DNA from: Sclerodactyla briareus | Lineage: Eukaryota; Echinodermata; Holothuroidea; Dendrochirotida; Sclerodactylidae | NCBI GenBank assembly: GCA_026419785.1 | Contig: JAODTK010002455.1 | Span: forward strand, 124,001-188,000 | Direction of reading: 5' to 3' | Length of the DNA stretch: 64,000 bases | Shown here: in pieces, positions 23,901 through 33,078 of the stretch | Layout: each line of letters opens with the position of its first letter | Position numbering within the stretch: position 1 is the first letter of the stretch | The notes under the pieces: model-generated | The model's input: the letters and a program-made list of their open reading frames with translations, nothing else | Told to the model about the DNA's origin: nothing | The model's database searches: none | Made by a program: the position numbers and the translations under genes

Positions 23901-26900
23901 AACAAAGTAAGAACTCCGGGTTGTCTCATATTCCTGTCAGTCTGTTAGGGCAGAGTGGAGCAGGGCCACAGAGACTTGTTAAAGGTTGTGGGATTCAAAG
24001 CATGATTGAGCAATTTCCTTATGTGGGCAAACGTATTTATGAAGGCCCCCATATACTTATGGAATTAGGGACGGGGTCCAAGAGCACAGCCAGTGAGGGT
24101 TGGGATCCCCCTACTTTTTCTTTTCAGACCTTTGCACCCTTGTGCTATTGGGGTGGATCTCAGTATGATTTCACCAACAGACAAAGGTAAGGACCTCATC
24201 TTATTTGCTAGCATCCACATCTTTCTTATTTGACAAAATAAATAGCCCAACCTTCTTGCGATCTTACAGTAGAAGGGTGTGGTTGTTCTATATGTGACCT
24301 AACTAATGTTCGTGTATTTTGTATCCGCGGTGCATGGGGAGCAGCAGGTAGCTACCTGAGGATCCCGGCAATGGTGTGTACTGCATATGCCCATCCTATC
24401 TATGCCTTCCACCTAACAACAAACTTTAAACTAGCTTTGGGTTTCTAACCTTCTATATATTTTGACATACCTCTGTTTGAATGTTTCTTTGTACAATATC
24501 TGGTGAAGGTTGCCGTTCCTGTTATGCGGTGGGTGCTATCATGCCTAAAACCAGATCTTCATCTCTATTCATACAGTATCACAATTAAACTACTATGGGC
24601 ATAATAATACTTGTTCTCTTGTCCTTATTTTGTTCTTTGGTCTACTTTGTGCTATTGACTCTTTTCATCATGTCGGTGTTCAGGTTACATGTTTTACATG
24701 GAGGTGTAGTGAGTCGTAAGTAGTAACAAAATTTTCCAATATTGCATCTTTTCCATCTGTCCTGATAAAATTATACCAGTCAAGGTCACTGAGGTCAGTT
24801 GTTGTGAATAATTTATATAACTTATGCAAATTCTAGAGTTTGTCTAATATTATAACATGAAAGATTGTAGCTGCATGTGGTCTTTCTTTTGTTGTGAGAA
24901 TTTGAAGATGAGCCAGGGTTCCTCAAGGTCGTAAGGTTTGTCTTATTTGCATAGGGGGATGGAGGATTATTCCTGCCGCTTTAACTGGAAATTGGTATAA
25001 AAGAGAACAGAAGGCTGAAAAAGGTGCATAAAACCTTCTTGCAGGTTCCAAACATCAATAAATTTTGTTTAATACTAACCTAACACTGACAATTCTAACA
25101 TATTAATGGTTTATTTTTTGGGTTTGTGTGCCGCACTGTTGCATATCCCAGTAATTCTCCATACTCTCAATCCTCAGCTATATATGACCAACAGTGCAAG
25201 GTCTTCGTTAGTATCGTCTCTTCTTATTGATAGGAAAGTGAGTCAGGACTGGAAATAGTCCTGTCAAAACCGCTTTGATTTCTGTTTCTCTGTGACTATT
25301 GAGCTCAATATCTCGCTATATAATCCAATTGCCCATACCCCATATGTATTATATAAGTCTAATTCGCATCTCTTAGAAGTTGTGTGTAAAAACAATACAC
25401 TGCATGTCAAAATGACACTTTCTGGAAGATATCCGGCAGAGCCATTACAGTTGTATTTGCTATAACTGCTGGAACTGGTGAAGGGCCAGTCATACTTACG
25501 TTCCTACTTGATGCCTATAAACAAACATGGGAGCTTGGCACAGAGATTTGGCAGGAGAAGGGGGGTGGGGGGTGGAGGAAATTGGCATATGGACATGAAC
25601 GTTGAGGTCATGCCATAAAAGCTTTTGCTACATATATCATATGCCTGGTGGAGGTATACATTTAACATTCGTTAATTAACTGACAGTTATTATTCCTGTT
25701 CATTGTTGCCACTCTATATGCCATTTGATCTGAGCCTCCACCCCTTGAAACCATCACTGCAATATTAGCAAAAAATTACTAACAGATTACTATTATTCAG
25801 GTTTACTTGAGAACCAGACACATATATCAACATTTTTCATATATCAACATGTTGCAATTTTAAAGCATTAATATACAATCCTACCCGAAACATCCCAAAG
25901 CCATCATCCTAACCCAAGTTAGCTACCTACATTGTATGATGTCTTATACATAGAACAGGTTGACACATTTACAGAACCCATGCACCCCCCTCCCCACTGA
26001 AGTATCATGCCAGTGTGTCTCTACAGCATAATTCCTGGAAGGCTTCCCATGCAGTAGGGCTCCCACATGAGGCACTCACTAGTCACCTTCACATAAGTCC
26101 CCACTTCTACACATGGCAAGCCTAAGGCAATTGAGGAGATAGGCCTCTTGATTCATGCCACTTTGGAGAATTTGATGGATTTGAACCCGCAAATTCAATC
26201 ACAATTAATCACCCTCAAGTTTGGAGGCTCCACTGACTCAACTAATCCACCTTCAAAATATTTTTGAAATAGGATTTATCAGTGTCACAGATGATTTTCT
26301 TTTTTTTTCTACAGGAAGAGTACGATCAGTTAACACCAAGATCTGTGAGAGCAAGAAACTAGCCCCCTTAGGAAGCAGGCCTGTGGTATCTCTGGCAGCC
26401 TCCCTGGATCAGGCAATACCTGGGTCAGATTATCTCCTGGAGAGTGCTTCAGGGATCTTCACAGGCAGTATCTATAATGACAAGAGGCTGTATAGGGCAG
26501 GTAAGGAGAAGACCCAAGAAATTCTCCCTCTACACCTAGCTACCACCTCTACCCTAGCTACCACCTCTACCCTAGCTACCTCCTCTACCCTAGCTACCTC
26601 CTCTACCCTAGCTACACCTCTACCCTAGCTATCACCTCTACCCTAGCTATCACCTCTACCCTAGCTATCACCTCTACCCTAGCTAACCACCTCTACCCTA
26701 GCTACCACCTCTACCCTAGCTATCACCTCTACCCTAGCTATCACCTCTACCCTAGCTACCACCTCTACCCTAGCTATCACCTCTACCCTAGCTACCACCT
26801 CTACCCTAGCTACCACCTCTACCCTAGCTACCACCTCTACCCTAGCCACCACCTCTACCCTAGCTAACCACCTCTACCCTAGCCACCACCTCTACCCTAG

Positions 26901-29900
26901 CTATCACCTCTACCCTAGCTACCACTTCTACCCTAGCTACCTCCTCTACCCTAGCTATCACCTCTACCCTAGCTACCTCCTCTACCCTAGCTACCACTTC
27001 TACCCTAGCCACCACCTCTACCCTAGCTATCACCTCTACCCTAGCTATCACCTCTACCCTAGCTATCACCTCTACCCTAGCTACCTCCTCTACCCTAGCT
27101 ACCTCCTCTACCCTAGCTACCTCCTCTACCCTAGCTACCTCCTCTACCCTAGCTACCACTTCTACCTAGCTCCACCTCTAGGGGAATATGGGCATTCATA
27201 CCGTGTTTGTATAAAAAGCCTTCGATTACACAATGTTGTTCCCCATGATGAGTCCCTGACCTATTGTTTGGGGTCAGGGTCCATCAGACTTTGGTCAAAA
27301 AAGTTGAATTTGGTGTTTAGCTTCCTTTATAGAGTGCATAACCATATTGTTCTTGGTGTTGATGGGGGTAATATCTTGGACTTTGGGACTTTCATGACTT
27401 TTTGACGTTTTTGGCCATTTTTTTTTGTCTTGGAATACACAATGACCCTGACCAAATCTAGATGGGTCAAGCCTTGGTATGTATATTCCCCATGGTCCGT
27501 ACCTGGGCCCTAGGCGTTTTTTGGTGGGGTCAGATCAAGTCGAAAAATCCTCATTAACATTTAATTCGAATGTTTAGCTGACCGTTGAAATTTAGTGTGG
27601 TAGCTTTCTGATCAAGAGTAACAGGAACCCTATTGTTTTTTGTGTGGGATTATGGCTCACTTTTTTACTCGCAAATAGAAAATTTGATGAGATTGCTCGA
27701 CGTTCCACAAATTAAAATCTCACATTCATTTGTAGAGAAAGAAAAAAATCTTGGAAAACCATCAAGTACAACTTCATGGTCATACCAGAAAAAGAGCCTG
27801 ACTTTCTAGATTCTAGCTCAGGCCTCCATTCAAGGTAGAAACATACAGAGAACACTGTCTAAGAATGAAGTGTGTGTTTAATACATAGAAACGAGAACAG
27901 GGTGGACATGTTTAAAACAGAAATATGACTCAATTATTCAAACCCTGAAATAAAAAGGAGAGAAAACAATTTAGAGTGCTGCAGTGCTTCCATAATGCAA
28001 ACAGATTTTAGGGGGGTCAAGGGCTTTAGTAATCTTAGATTACCAAAGGAAGAGTAATCATATCTACACATTACCCTGGGTTGAATAGTATACGGTCTGT
28101 TATGAGTTATTGTCTGATATACAACCTGGTGTCGTGAACCTATGATGCAAAATTTGGAAATGAAAACAGTTGGCTCTTATCGATCCATGTTTCACAGTGA
28201 GAATTGAGTCGTGACTATAAGGTGTGGTCAATGCATAGGTCGTCTCACAACAGTTGGTGCCAGTGTTAACGCCAGGTCGTGCCTTCATTGGCTTGAGCTT
28301 GGAATAGTATCCTGCCCTTGGGAATTACTTTATGTAATTCTCTTTTTTCCAGGTTCTTTGGGGATTACGAGGACCCATGGTCAGGAACTATCCTCGGGAC
28401 CAAAAGCCACAAGTTCAAACCCGAGATGGCTCACAGCACAACTTTGACACAGCAATTGTCCTCTGGTCAGGAACCCCTACAAAGCCATGATATCTGAATA
28501 TCATCCGTCAGCTATCGGGGAACAACCACACCGCCTTAGGCAACCAGTCAATTTCTCCGGAAAAGGAAGCTGAGATTGTGTCTCATACCGATGAATGATG
28601 TCTTCAATAATCCTTGTCATGGTTTGTAAGTGCCCATGCCCACCATAACAACAGCTCGGGGTACAGCCAGATTTCTCCATATAGCTCTAAATCATTGATT
28701 CGTCTATTTGAACTGTTTCGCCACTCTTTTAAAGTCTACCCCCATGCACCGTTGACACAATTGACAATGAGAATCTCATTAACTGTAACCGTAAACAGGC
28801 TTATTGGTTTTCCATTGCCACGGATCATGAGATAATAATCAAAGTCATCAATTGGATATCAACACAGGGTGTGTTGAAATGATCTCTGGTGGTTCTGGGA
28901 TCCATCGTCGTAAAATGCGAGTTTTCAATTCCCCTGACCGATCAGCTTTTCCGTGGTATCCTTGAGCATCATCCACGCCCCTCTCAATCTTTTGAGGGTC
29001 ATATAAAGCGAATGCTCTCCCACACAATGAACTGGATGGGCATGATATTCAGTCAGTATAAACATTGAACACTGGTGCTACGGGTGGTTTAATTTGAGGT
29101 TAGGGTTATCTATGGTTCAATTTGTTCGTTATTTTTAGTTTGAACTAACACTTTCCTACTCCTACAGAATAGACCGATACTATGAAAGTTGGTCGGATTA
29201 TCACTTGACCATGTTACCTATGGGTTTTACGTAAATTTGAGTTCAAAGGTCTTGGAGCTCGGGTCAATTTCACTATTTTGTTCCATCGGTCCAAGCCTTA
29301 TACTTTGTTTTAAAGCTAGAAATGAATGATCACAAAAATTGGTTAGTATTATTATAGACCTGGAAAAATTCGGTTGTTTGAAAATTAGAAGTCAAAGGTC
29401 ATCCCTTGGTCAGTTTTGGTATCCCTGCTTGGCATACCACCGCTAAATTGCTGCATCTTACATATTCAGTAACCTGTAACATCCATTCCGCATCTAGGAA
29501 TTGATGGGTTTAGCTACTGTGGCATTAGCTCCCTTGTCCGTTATCGAAAGTGGTTAGAATGCTTGTATTACGTGCCATATAGTTGTAATGTTGTTATTAT
29601 TTTCAACATGTGCAATATTTTCAAAACCTCCACTTTGTGGCATGCTCTATGGACGGCGTACAGTGTCCAGAATATCCCTTTGATGTCAATACTTTGGCAA
29701 TGCATGGCAGAACTGAAGGAGAATGCCACCACGCATCCTGTTGTTGTCACTTTATTTGAAAACATGTTAATGTTCACAATGTCAACAAGTCAACAATGAT
29801 TGCGTAGTTCTATAATGGTTTTGGAAACTAATGTGGTGAAATCCCAGCTTTTCATCTCCATTTGAAAATTTGAATTGCAGGGTGCGAGTAAGGTCTATTG

Positions 29901-32900
29901 CATTCTCTACCCCTTCATTAATGCACTACTCCTAGTGTTGCTTGGATTGATGACCCGTTGAATTGACCCCGTTCATTTCCCAACAAAATTTTTGTTTGGA
30001 TATTGGCCGCATCGTCCTCGTTTTACGCTAAAATAGGGACCCTCATGCATTGCAAAGTAGTCTTATATCATGCGCGAATAAATTACCAACAATCCGCTCA
30101 TTCTCTCAAATCCATCTGGAAAATATAAGGCGCACCAAAATCGGTGGCCATATTTCACGTATACGCGTAAATCTGTCTCAAACCAAACGTGTTATCTTGC
30201 TCTACTTGCCTAAATGATACATGCACATTCATTCAAAACATTCAAAATGCTACGCTCGTGGCTCGGTAGTCGAGTCCAGTTGTAACATATAATCATAAAT
30301 ATTAATCCCTATCCCTATAACTAATATGGTTTTGTTAAGCGCGTTAATTTTGTAAGGTGTACAACTATGCTTGTACACTTACACAATCAAAGTTCTTACA
30401 CCAGTTAATCACCTGGGCTGATCTACTTTGCATCAGCACGGACATGTTGCATACACCGTACTGATCTAGCCATCGAGGGAGTATTTACCGGCAATATAAA
30501 TGAACCACAATTGAAGCACTGCATTCATTCCTCCATCTCTAACCTAACTCTGTAAGAACCCTTTTTATCATATCCTTGGGATGATTTTTCCATGCGAAGG
30601 ATAAAGTGGGTTGGGTATTGTTAGAAGTGGCTGAAAAGGATCCCAACCTCCTCATTATCTACTATGAAGACATTATTAAGACACAAAACTGAGTTAGAAA
30701 AAATGCTCAAGGTGAGTCTTGCTCTAACCTGCTTTATATTGGTAGAATCGTTCAACAGGGTAACAGGTACTGTATGTGAGTACCTCTACGATGCCCCATA
30801 CACACTGTTCTATAGCTGCGGTTCAACCTCAGGCAGAGCACACAATTTGAATTGTGACAACGATTTGTAGGATTTGTGATCCTATGAGATTTGAAGTGAT
30901 GACTTGGTTTTCCTCAACCAATCATTTCCATGCCGTGATATTTATACTCATGTCTAGCCAGAAATACCCGACAAAAGCGCTATTGTCTGGTAAAATTCCC
31001 CCCCCTCTCCAATAAAAGCAACCGTAGAGAAGATTTGACCTAACAATACCAAGTGAGACCTTGGTTTTATTGCTGTAACTCTGACAGGCGGTATCCCGCA
31101 TGGGGGTGGTGATTGGTTACGTTGTGGAGCAGCAATGACATGACAGTCACGTCAGTGTTTTATTATAGGTATGGGAAATTCCATGATAATCCACTGTTTG
31201 TACAAAATTTCCATTGTGCTTTGGGGGAATATGGATGCGGAACAGCGTTCGAAACAAGCCAAGTTATGACCTTGGTTTGAGTGCTGTCACCTCTGAGCAG
31301 GCGGATCCTGAGGGGGGGTGATCGGTTAAGTTGTTAGCAGGCAATGACATGGACAGTCACAGTTCAGGTTCTATAGGATATGGGAACTCCATGATAATTC
31401 CACTGTTTGTACAACATTTCCATGTGCTTTAGGAATATGGATGAGGAAACAGACATTCGAAACAGCGGGTGTAGCAGCGCAAAATGCTTCAACAGTGCCC
31501 CATAGCAGTCAGTTTGTACACGAAAACTATAGACAGCATACAGGTTTTTTCTACAAACCTCCCACAATTGCTACACAAGGGTCTGGCACTATTTCAACGC
31601 TGATGAGTAAAACCAAAACAAAACTCAAGCACCTTGGCATTCCCGAAATTCAAATCTGACTATGAGAGAACTTACCTCATACAAACTATTTTCAGATATA
31701 TTAGGTAATATAATATGATAATATATATTATATATTAGTTAGTATATTATTAGTTTATTATATATACATAATAGTTCTATATTATTCTTCAAAACTATTT
31801 ATATATAAACGGGGCCAGAATTTTGCATTTGCGGGACTTCAAGACTCTAATATTTATCAGACATGGCAAGTCAGAATGACTCGGAAGAAAACAAGTTATG
31901 CAGCAATTAGCAAATGGTATCTGAAAAGTCTTTCTATAAGGTTTCAGTGAAGTTACTGTTCATAATGTCACTGCAAATAGCCCCTCTCACACCATGCCAT
32001 CCAGTCAGAAATTTGTTAAAAAATTTGATATGTTCCGAATGACAAAATGACTCGGACCATGGATGGATGACGGCCCATGCTTTGCATGTTATGTTCCCAT
32101 GATAAGTCACGGAACATAATGATGTTGAGCCTGAGGTCCACAAGTAGAGTTTAGAAATACTTATACAGTCTTATAGGTCAAAGATCCAGAATGCTGGTCA
32201 TTCAGGTTAAGACTTAGTGTGTGGCTCATATGAGAAGTACAAAACTCCTTTTGTTTTCGTTGTTTATTTATTTTGATGAACAAGAAAACGTGAAACAATG
32301 CTTAGTCATTTGAAAAGGAAATTTGGAATGTTGCTATAGGAAACCTTTGGTTCTGTGTCAAGAAGTATTCATGAAGATGTGGTTCATCCAAGAGTGTGAA
32401 CCCATTCGAGAACAGTTCGCGATTTATTTTCAGGAACCGTGGCGAATTCTTTAAGCATCTGGTGTGTTTTCCTTTCTGGGTTGTTGTGCTTTGTTTCCAG
32501 GGTCTCTCTGAGGATTGGTGTCCCGTACGGATCCTTTTTAACCTAACAACTAAAATAAGATTTGTGTAATTTTGTGAAAAAATGGAAACATTGGAAAACA
32601 AAATATGTTGCCCATGATAACCTAATCCTCTTATCCCATTTGTTATTTGTGTCGGTCATAGATTATCAGAATCAGTCAAGGAATTACTAACCTATTGACT
32701 TCTCGGTTTGATGATTTCAGTGACAGTTCAGTAATGCTGGCGAATTAGAATGTGTGATTTAGATGTTCAAAACTTGCGAGGTTCCAAGCCAAAAGTAGGG
32801 AAATATATTGTTAGTATATGTGGAGGGTGTTAATGCCCCTCATCCATCTATTCCATTCTCTTTTGACAGTTCTTGAGATCGAAATAGATCCTGCTAGGAT

Positions 32901-33078
32901 GGACTGTACCATTGCTAATCAAGAGGGGAGCTTCCACGGGAACTCGAGCCGCCCAGTTTGGACCCATTCACATGGAAGAGAAGAATAAGTTAAAACGCGA
33001 GAATGGCCGTATGTTGCCAAGATGCTGTCCTATTATGGTAAGCCAGCCCTACCGAAAGGAAGTACAGCGCTGAGGTGA
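17911..33078 (+). CDS. WSCD-like Golgi sulfotransferase gene (nine-exon model)
   Basis: This is the best gene in the window. The predicted protein would move sulfate from PAPS to a sugar or sialic acid in the Golgi lumen, as WSCD/carbohydrate sulfotransferases do. Visible landmarks in order are a basic N-terminus MNLRRLKK, a hydrophobic anchor, an N-G-T sequon, a coiled-coil stem, PGSGNTWVR (5'-PAPS loop), GIFTGSIYNDKRLY, RNPYKAM (3'-phosphate region), a WDDFF..GW block, YYED, and a C-terminal EIDPARMDC...EGSFH block. No WSC domain was seen. Exons: 17,911-17,957; 18,026-18,093; 18,466-18,722; 20,753-20,896; 23,483-23,623; 26,315-26,500; 28,353-28,625; 30,557-30,711; 32,870-33,078. Introns are GT..AG and junction phases fit, but several exons need one-base shifts to follow the family. 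It is either a pseudogene or, more likely given the indel noise elsewhere, a gene damaged by assembly errors. Family membership is firm; the exact subfamily is inferred. Confidence 0.75.
18026..18093 (+). CDS. Sulfotransferase gene, candidate membrane-anchor exon
   Basis: After the acceptor TTTCAAATTTCAG, the first base completes an Arg codon. It is followed by LTLVTIILFAG, a hydrophobic run fitting the core of a signal anchor, though short. One extra G near 18,060 separates this from ANFDMSSISEK, which would end in phase 0 at a weak donor (AAG|GTGGAA). Without the shift the frame stops at TAA. The call depends on context and is the least certain part of the model. Confidence 0.35.
18466..18722 (+). 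CDS. Sulfotransferase gene, stem exon with coiled coil (copy 1)
   Basis: The acceptor TTTTTCTCAG ends at 18,465. In phase 0 the exon reads LVGHMTAPSEQRILPGTEF then IRNGTSRSFK, with an N-G-T glycosylation sequon fitting a lumenal stem. The last third, in another frame, reads LQQLEERAKKLKQKLQ then TQKVALRRDHKGQG, a heptad-like charged stretch. It ends with the same split Gly codon (G|) as the exons at 20.8 and 23.5 kb. The donor is AAG|GTCAGA, with C at +3 instead of a purine. An ATG at 18,530 also starts a frame containing the coiled coil, but a TAA at 18,626 interrupts it. Frame changes suggest indels. Confidence 0.55.
20753..20896 (+). CDS. Sulfotransferase gene, stem exon (duplicate of the 23.5 kb exon)
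   Basis: The acceptor is TTTTTTAAAAACAG and the donor is GAG|GTAAGA. The exon is 144 bases, starts with two bases of a split codon and ends with one (phase 1-1). It reads LCVKPMLPERRCDPEAQ, then ELHC, an in-frame TGA, and EEGRELDQKIKKRHLL ending GERG. It matches the 23,483-23,623 exon almost residue for residue in layout (KP..P....P.AQ, then DQKIKKR.LL, then GE.G) and is one codon longer. With the TGA it may be a decayed duplicate skipped by splicing, or the stop may be an assembly error. Confidence 0.55.
22015..22122 (-). CDS. Possible third exon of the nested antisense gene (weak)
   Basis: On the - strand an acceptor (TATTTATAG) and a donor (CAAG|GTTTGT) enclose 108 bases. They are open in the phase that would follow the exon at 22,951-22,750: QCGLICTLLYMHCEF then ILMDAHALIEAHLNFIQLLQ. 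Phase agreement is the only support. The composition is hydrophobic and cysteine-rich, unlike the preceding exon, so this may be chance. Confidence 0.2.
22750..22951 (-). CDS. Nested antisense gene, exon B (unrecognised protein)
   Basis: On the - strand the acceptor ATGTGCAG at 22,952 opens ELFHSWGGHAKEAHPHHLTL, then LQAIVTQWLGFDPSLNSLMY, LEIHANHELQCHPGG and WPIPPSPAPTGH. It ends one base into a codon at a GTAGGA donor, giving 67 codons plus one base with no stop. The alternation of aromatic and charged residues and the W-L-G-F-D-P and H-P-G-G-W-P-I-P-P blocks look like a globular enzyme rather than chance. I do not recognise the family. It joins in phase 0 to the exon at 23,292-23,044, giving DLYAM|ELFHSWGG. 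The gene lies wholly inside an intron of the + strand sulfotransferase gene. Confidence 0.5.
23044..23292 (-). CDS. Nested antisense gene, exon A (unrecognised protein)
   Basis: On the - strand the acceptor CTTTTTCTTGGTAACAG ends at 23,293, and 83 complete codons follow without a stop: YSENTVGPCVSHILNLVNHI, HVHPTDILYCKFSSNQTPEI, IKRLEGVGDAAIYTTPLAPH, SMTHEQEPTGSEF and TRKDIDLYAM. The donor is ATG|GTCAAG (C at +3, as in the first stem exon of the sulfotransferase gene). Length and phase (0-0) fit exon B exactly. The content (DILYCKFSSNQT, GVGDAAIYTTPLAP) looks like an alpha/beta enzyme, but I cannot name it. Upstream exons were not found and may lie beyond the overlapping + strand exon at 23.5 kb. 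Confidence 0.5.
23483..23623 (+). CDS. Sulfotransferase gene, stem exon with coiled coil (copy 2)
   Basis: The acceptor is CTCTCTCCTAACAG and the donor is CAAG|GTAAGA. The exon is 141 bases, phase 1-1, fully open: SDKPEVPCQEDNPQAQ, then RVEELEEKARNMDQKIKKRK and LLLAKLKGEQ. The second half has leucines and charged residues in heptad spacing, suiting a dimerising stem between membrane anchor and catalytic domain. It is the intact member of the duplicated pair with 20,753-20,896. Its last split codon joins to the PAPS-loop exon to make Gly. Confidence 0.65.
26155..26245 (-). repeat. tRNA-derived repeat (SINE-like) remnant
   Basis: On the - strand TTGAGTCAGTGGAGCC (A-box-like) is followed about 40 bases on by GCGGGTTCAAATCCATC (a good B box). 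Stems are not preserved. It lies in the intron just upstream of the PAPS-loop exon. Confidence 0.45.
26315..26500 (+). CDS. Sulfotransferase gene, PAPS-loop exon
   Basis: The acceptor is CTTTTTTTTTCTACAG and the donor is CAG|GTAAGG. The exon is 186 bases, phase 1-1. The outer frame reads RVRSVNTKICESKKLAPLGS, RPVVSL and, at the end, LLESASGIFTGS then IYNDKRLYRA. Between them, at 26,403-26,429, the family's 5'-PAPS motif PGSGNTWVR is encoded in a different frame. The outer frame is open and reads SLDQAIPGSDYLL over the same bases. Two opposite one-base shifts (about 26,400 and 26,430) would restore the canonical protein. Taken at face value the continuous frame lacks the sulfate-donor loop. 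The GIFTGSIYNDKRLY block just after the loop is typical of WSCD-like enzymes. Confidence 0.75.
26536..27180. repeat. 18-bp minisatellite, about 35 copies
   Basis: The unit is CTAGCTACCACCTCTACC, with variants ATC, TCC and ACT at the central triplet and a few units with an added A. It starts 36 bases after the donor of the PAPS-loop exon. Because the unit is a multiple of three, long frames run through it on both strands (T-S-T-L-A-T on +, V-A-R-V-E-E on -); these are not genes. Each unit carries a pyrimidine-rich stretch followed by CCCTAG, resembling a weak splice acceptor. Confidence 0.95.
27230..27690. repeat. Satellite family S1, locus 2 (intronic)
   Basis: Two diverged units share TTCCCCATGATGAGT, CCTATTGTTTGGGGTCA, GAATTTGGTGTTTAGCTTCC, TTTTGGCCATTTTT and AACAGGAACCCTATTG blocks with 14,341-15,130. 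It lies in the intron after the PAPS-loop exon. Confidence 0.75.
28353..28625 (+). CDS. Sulfotransferase gene, RNPY exon
   Basis: The acceptor is CTCTTTTTTCCAG and the donor is GGTTT|GTAAGT, a perfect consensus. Segments in order are FFGDYEDPWSGTILGTKSHK then FKPEMAHS, HNFDTAIVL (28,437 on), VRNPYKAMISE (28,466-28,498) and RQLSGNNHTALGNQS (28,506 on). In the WSCD-like family this stretch carries the conserved VxTHK-like block, the hydrophobic strand ending in RNPY (3'-phosphate of PAPS) and the Arg-Gln-x-Ser-Gly-x-x-H block. The segments fall in all three frames through one-base shifts. The phase-consistent frame alone ends at 28,447. Confidence 0.7.
28626..30556. other. Intron of the sulfotransferase gene
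   Basis: About 1.9 kb with no exon recognised. TCAAAGGTC words occur near 29,240 and 29,393. Frames at 29,563-29,799 on both strands look fortuitous. Confidence 0.5.
30557..30711 (+). CDS. Sulfotransferase gene, YED exon
   Basis: The acceptor TAACTCTGTAAG is modest; the donor CAAG|GTGAGT is strong. The reading is PFLSYPWDDF, FHAKDKVGWVLLEVAEKD, PNLLIIYYEDIIK, then TKTELEKMLK. The layout W-x-x-F...G-W...D-P-N-x-L-x-x-x-Y-E-D...E-L-x-x-M-L is the usual one for this part of the sulfotransferase fold. Two one-base shifts (in the T run near 30,586 and in the ACAC near 30,683) are needed to read it through. Confidence 0.7.
31053..31460. repeat. Two-copy tandem repeat, about 211 bp (intronic)
   Basis: Both units carry GACCTTGGTTT, GCTGT-A/C-AC, GGCGG-ATCC, GGTGAT-GGTTA, GCAATGACATG-ACAGTCAC, GGGAA-TTCCATGATAA and TTCCATTGTGCTTT-type blocks. 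The 72-codon frame at 31,441-31,659 begins in the second copy. Confidence 0.75.
31690..31815. repeat. AT-rich low-complexity tract
   Basis: Nearly pure A/T with TATATA, ATTAGT and TTATTA runs, inside the intron between the YED exon and the last exon. Confidence 0.8.
32870..33078 (+). CDS. Sulfotransferase gene, last coding exon
   Basis: The acceptor CTTTTGACAG ends at 32,869. The exon reads LEIEIDPARMDCTIANQ then EGSFHGNSSRPV, followed in other frames by FGPIHMEEKNKLKR and VAKMLSYYGKPALPKGSTAL, ending at TGA 33,076-33,078. The E-G-S-F-H block and the K-N-K-L-x-R...M-L helix match the C-terminus of WSCD-like sulfotransferases, which usually end shortly after that helix. At least two one-base shifts are present. 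No AATAAA was seen in the next 600 bases. Confidence 0.7.

Noticed and set aside
23735-24190. 151-codon open frame followed by a GTAAGG donor
   Set aside because: No acceptor in a compatible phase and no family resemblance; it lies between two exons and is probably intronic chance.
26860-27159. VARVEE-repeat frame on the - strand
   Set aside because: Artefact of the 18-bp minisatellite.
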